Assembly (NCBI GenBank): GCA_022708005.1
Contig: JAKIZN010000073.1
Coordinates: 1 to 7,288 of the forward strand
DNA from: Bacteroidota bacterium
Lineage (GTDB): Bacteria; Bacteroidota; Ignavibacteria; Kapaibacteriales; UBA2268
Direction of reading: 5' to 3'
Length of the DNA: 7,288 bases
The notes beneath the pieces were generated by a model that worked only from the letters and a program-made list of their open reading frames with translations, was not told where the DNA came from and ran no database searches. The stretch's first letter is position 1. Each line of letters starts with the position of its first letter. The translations under genes and the position numbers were made by a program. Shown here one piece after another: positions 5,211 through 7,288 of the stretch.

Positions 5211-6657
5211 ATATCGCAGAACTATCGAGATATATTTTGTGCTCTATTTAGCAGCATTGATTTTTATCATTCCAAAGCCGGGAGAAGACAAAAAAATAAA
5301 CGGCACTCCTCAATCATCTATAGAGCTTCCGTTTGCCATTCGCCCAGAAAGGTCTGTGCTGTTCTGCCGATTGACCATAGATAGTTTGCAAACCCAAGTC
5401 ATTCATTTAGATTCAATCAATAATATTTTTTATACTGGCGATGTCGAAAATATTAAATATGAGTTCATAGTAGAAGATCAAGTATATAAGCACAGAGTAA
5501 AATTAATTTCAAACTCTGAAAATAATAACAGCTTTTTTCAGGTATATCAAAATAATAACGACAACTCTGCTATTTTTAAGTGGCACCCGCCGCTAATAGA
5601 GCAGATGAACAAGTCGTATATAGTATATGTCAATGCTACCGCAGACGAAATTTCGACTAAAAGCCAGATAGTAGCAAGGTCGCAGTTTATCCTTGTGGTG
5701 AATTATTACGATAAAGAAACAGGATTGCCAACCTTGCAAAAGGACATAGACGAAGTCTCGATTGCGCAAACCCAGTCGATAGAATCGACCCCGATTTTAT
5801 CAGATTTCACTTTATCTTTGCGTAGCGAAGTGGTGCAATCGATAGCTTATCAAGATTGGGAAAATTTTGTATTTATTTTGGGCGGGCTTAATCCTTTGAC
5901 GGATTTGTTGAAAAATCCAGAGCTAAAGGTAAGCCATCAGCCGGAGGGCAACGGCGGCAGCGCCTACATTGCAAATTACTATTCAAACGGCATATTGCTA
6001 AAAGGAAAATCTCCTGCTTATGGTTCGATAAACGTTAGCATTTCTATAAAACGCCGCTATGACAACCGCGAAGCAAGCATTACGTTCCCGGTAACGTCAC
6101 AAGCTATTGGTAATCCAGAGTTTCCGAAAGAAATGTACCCGGGAGTAACTTATCAAATTCGTCCGAATTTGCCCATAATCGCTGGGCAAGAAATAAAGAC
6201 GTTAATCAGGGACGGCGATAGAGTAAAATTTCAGAGCCAATCAGGCGAAGCGTTCTCGTTTACTCCGGATATTTCTGATACGGGCAAAACTTTAACGTTG
6301 GAAAGATATATCAATGGGAATATTGTTGGGCAGAGGTTTAGGATAAACATTCAAAACTATCGACCGCCGACTATTGCTAAATTTACCAAAACAAGCGCTG
6401 CATCGGTTACTATTCAAACCATTGCTTACGGCTATACTAATAATCGCCCAAACACCGTAGATAAGATAGAAATAATTGGAAATGCTGTTGCTGCAAAAGA
6501 GCTTATTGGACAGTACCGCGAAGACAAGCGAAATAATATTTGGATACAGTATTTTGAAATCACTATCAAAGATCCCAGCAAGCCATTTGAATTTAAAGCC
6601 ACAGCAAGAGATAATCGCGGCAACAGAAGCGAGACAGAAGCATTCGACGGCAGTTAG
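5191..6657 (+). CDS. GldM-like protein: N-terminal membrane anchor plus long periplasmic beta-rich region
   Basis: GldM crosses the inner membrane once, its helix sits inside the GldL ring, and its stacked periplasmic domains carry movement toward the outer membrane. I place the start at ATG 5191, giving 488 residues; an upstream GTG at 5122 would add 23 residues lying wholly inside the previous gene and break the pattern. Residues 12-28 (IEIYFVLYLAALIFIIP) are the anchor, preceded by a basic segment with R9/R10, where GldM has a conserved arginine (R9, from memory). About 460 periplasmic residues follow with alternating beta-strand patterns and no cysteine motif or enzyme signature: about 40-170, 200-305, 310-395 (PEFPKEMYPG onward) and a C-terminal strand-rich domain ending TARDNRGNRSETEAFDGS. 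GldM is about 510 residues with four such domains. Overlap with the GldL-like gene suggests translational coupling. The sequence resemblance in the periplasmic part is weak; topology, size and gene order carry the call. Confidence 0.45.
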   Translation: MNNKRNKYRRTIEIYFVLYLAALIFIIPKPGEDKKINGTPQSSIELPFAIRPERSVLFCRLTIDSLQTQVIHLDSINNIFYTGDVENIKYEFIVEDQVYKHRVKLISNSENNNSFFQVYQNNNDNSAIFKWHPPLIEQMNKSYIVYVNATADEISTKSQIVARSQFILVVNYYDKETGLPTLQKDIDEVSIAQTQSIESTPILSDFTLSLRSEVVQSIAYQDWENFVFILGGLNPLTDLLKNPELKVSHQPEGNGGSAYIANYYSNGILLKGKSPAYGSINVSISIKRRYDNREASITFPVTSQAIGNPEFPKEMYPGVTYQIRPNLPIIAGQEIKTLIRDGDRVKFQSQSGEAFSFTPDISDTGKTLTLERYINGNIVGQRFRINIQNYRPPTIAKFTKTSAASVTIQTIAYGYTNNRPNTVDKIEIIGNAVAAKELIGQYREDKRNNIWIQYFEITIKDPSKPFEFKATARDNRGNRSETEAFDGS

Positions 6658-6700
6658 AGCTGAATAACGCAATAGAAATTCTATCTGCCCGACTGTATCC

Positions 6701-6786
6701 GAAAGGAAAGGTTCATCTGGAAAACACGGGTGATCTCATCTGTTGCATTATGAGATAGCCCCCGTCTGGAGAACAATACCACCTTT
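6701..6786. other. Structured convergent intergenic region (possible bidirectional terminator or RNA)
   Basis: Between the two convergent genes, ATCTCAT (6733-6739) pairs perfectly with ATGAGAT (6750-6756) around a 10-nt loop. Below an internal bulge, ACGGG (6726-6730) pairs with CCCGT (6761-6765). Further out GTTC (6711-6714) can pair with GAAC (6771-6774), or AAAGGT (6707-6712) with ACCTTT (6781-6786). There is no T-run directly after the stem on either strand, so a classic intrinsic terminator is not shown. It could end both transcripts or be a small RNA; I recognise no known RNA family. The upstream part, 6658-6700, holds only a small ATAGAA/TTCTAT palindrome. Confidence 0.35.
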
Positions 6787-6793
6787 AAGCCCA

Positions 6794-7288
6794 TTAATCT
6801 GCAACTATATAGCTGCTAAATGTGTTTTTGAACATTAGCTCTTTGCTGGCGGGTATGTTCACTCGCAGTGTTGTGCCTCTGTCGTCGTCGGCTCGCTCTA
6901 AAATTTCATAATTTGTATATAGTCCCGAAAGCAAATGCGATTGGGAATATGGAATTAAAAGTAAATATATGTTATTAAAGCGGTTATATTTTTCTTGCAT
7001 CAAATTTAGCAAATTTTCAATGTTGATGCCGCGCTTTGCCGAAATAAAAATTGAATCGGGGAACTCTTTTTGCAGCAAGCGGTGCTCGCGAATGTCCTCA
7101 ATTGCGTCAATCTTATTAAAAGTCAATATCATTGGCTTGCTTGATATTTTTAAATGCTCTAAAGTTTTATTGACAACGTCGATTTGCTCGCGAAAACCTT
7201 TGTGGGAAACATCGACGACGTGCAGCAATATATCTGCTTCGACAGCTTCCGCCAAAGTGCTGCGAAACGACGCGACAAGATGAGTAGG
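6794..7288 (-). CDS. hflX: GTPase HflX, C-terminal part (cut by right edge)
   Basis: HflX is a ribosome-associated GTPase that splits stalled or stress-damaged 70S ribosomes. The minus-strand frame enters at the right edge and ends with TAA at 6794-6796, giving 164 residues. It begins PTHLVASFRSTLAEAVEADI, the stretch that follows the G3 switch region in HflX, then LLHVVDVSH. G4 is TFNKID (NKxD) and G5 is ISAKRG. After these comes the usual HflX C-terminal domain (YLLLIPYSQSHLLSGLYTN, then RADDDRGTTLRVNIP). The glycine-rich N-terminal domain, the P-loop and the G3 motif lie outside. An internal TTG at 7253-7255 is not a start: the homology continues unbroken through it to the edge. It is convergent with the GldM-like gene and probably unrelated to it. 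Confidence 0.92.
   Translation of the reverse strand, partial: PTHLVASFRSTLAEAVEADILLHVVDVSHKGFREQIDVVNKTLEHLKISSKPMILTFNKIDAIEDIREHRLLQKEFPDSIFISAKRGINIENLLNLMQEKYNRFNNIYLLLIPYSQSHLLSGLYTNYEILERADDDRGTTLRVNIPASKELMFKNTFSSYIVAD

Noticed and set aside
6969..7283. 104-codon plus-strand frame at the right end
   Set aside because: It is antisense to the well-conserved HflX GTPase frame, with no domain of its own.

Overview
The window looks like chromosomal DNA from an AT-rich bacterium of the Bacteroidota/Chlorobi (FCB) superphylum, possibly a Kapabacteria- or Ignavibacteria-like lineage. Four things suggest this: a TTTG-N18-TAnnTTTG promoter, absence of clear Shine-Dalgarno sites, a permease that reads like FCB LptF/LptG proteins, and a gene pair resembling the GldL/GldM motor of type IX secretion. 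The lineage is inferred from style and gene content, not from a marker gene.

Layout. At the left edge is the 5' part of a minus-strand gene for a secreted protein with a lamin-tail-like domain (1-381), with a promoter upstream. Positions 382-1015 carry no credible gene. Most of that gap (about 476-793) is a compact palindrome-rich element with imperfect terminal inverted repeats and TTAA at both borders, resembling a MITE. Next is a response-regulator/CheB methylesterase gene (from 1016). An in-frame TAG at codon 294 cuts it, yet the frame runs on as recognisable CheB C-terminus to 2059. It is followed by an L-2-hydroxyglutarate oxidase-type flavoenzyme (2109-3212).

A tight plus-strand cluster then starts at 3318: an LptF/LptG-family permease, a GldL-like two-helix membrane protein with a cytoplasmic extension on each side, and a GldM-like single-anchor periplasmic protein. 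Gaps are 6 nt and a 20-nt overlap, so the three are probably one operon. The GldL-like protein has a glutamate in its second helix, and the GldM-like protein has arginines just before its anchor. These are the positions I recall as functionally important in the T9SS motor. No gldK, gldN or sprA lies in the window, so the pair is either split from the usual gldKLMN order or powers something else.

A 136-nt convergent gap with a large imperfect hairpin separates this operon from the 3' part of hflX on the minus strand (6794-7288), cut by the right edge.

Main points for a second look: the GldLM-like pair next to an LPS-export permease gene, the amber-interrupted cheB, and the palindromic element.
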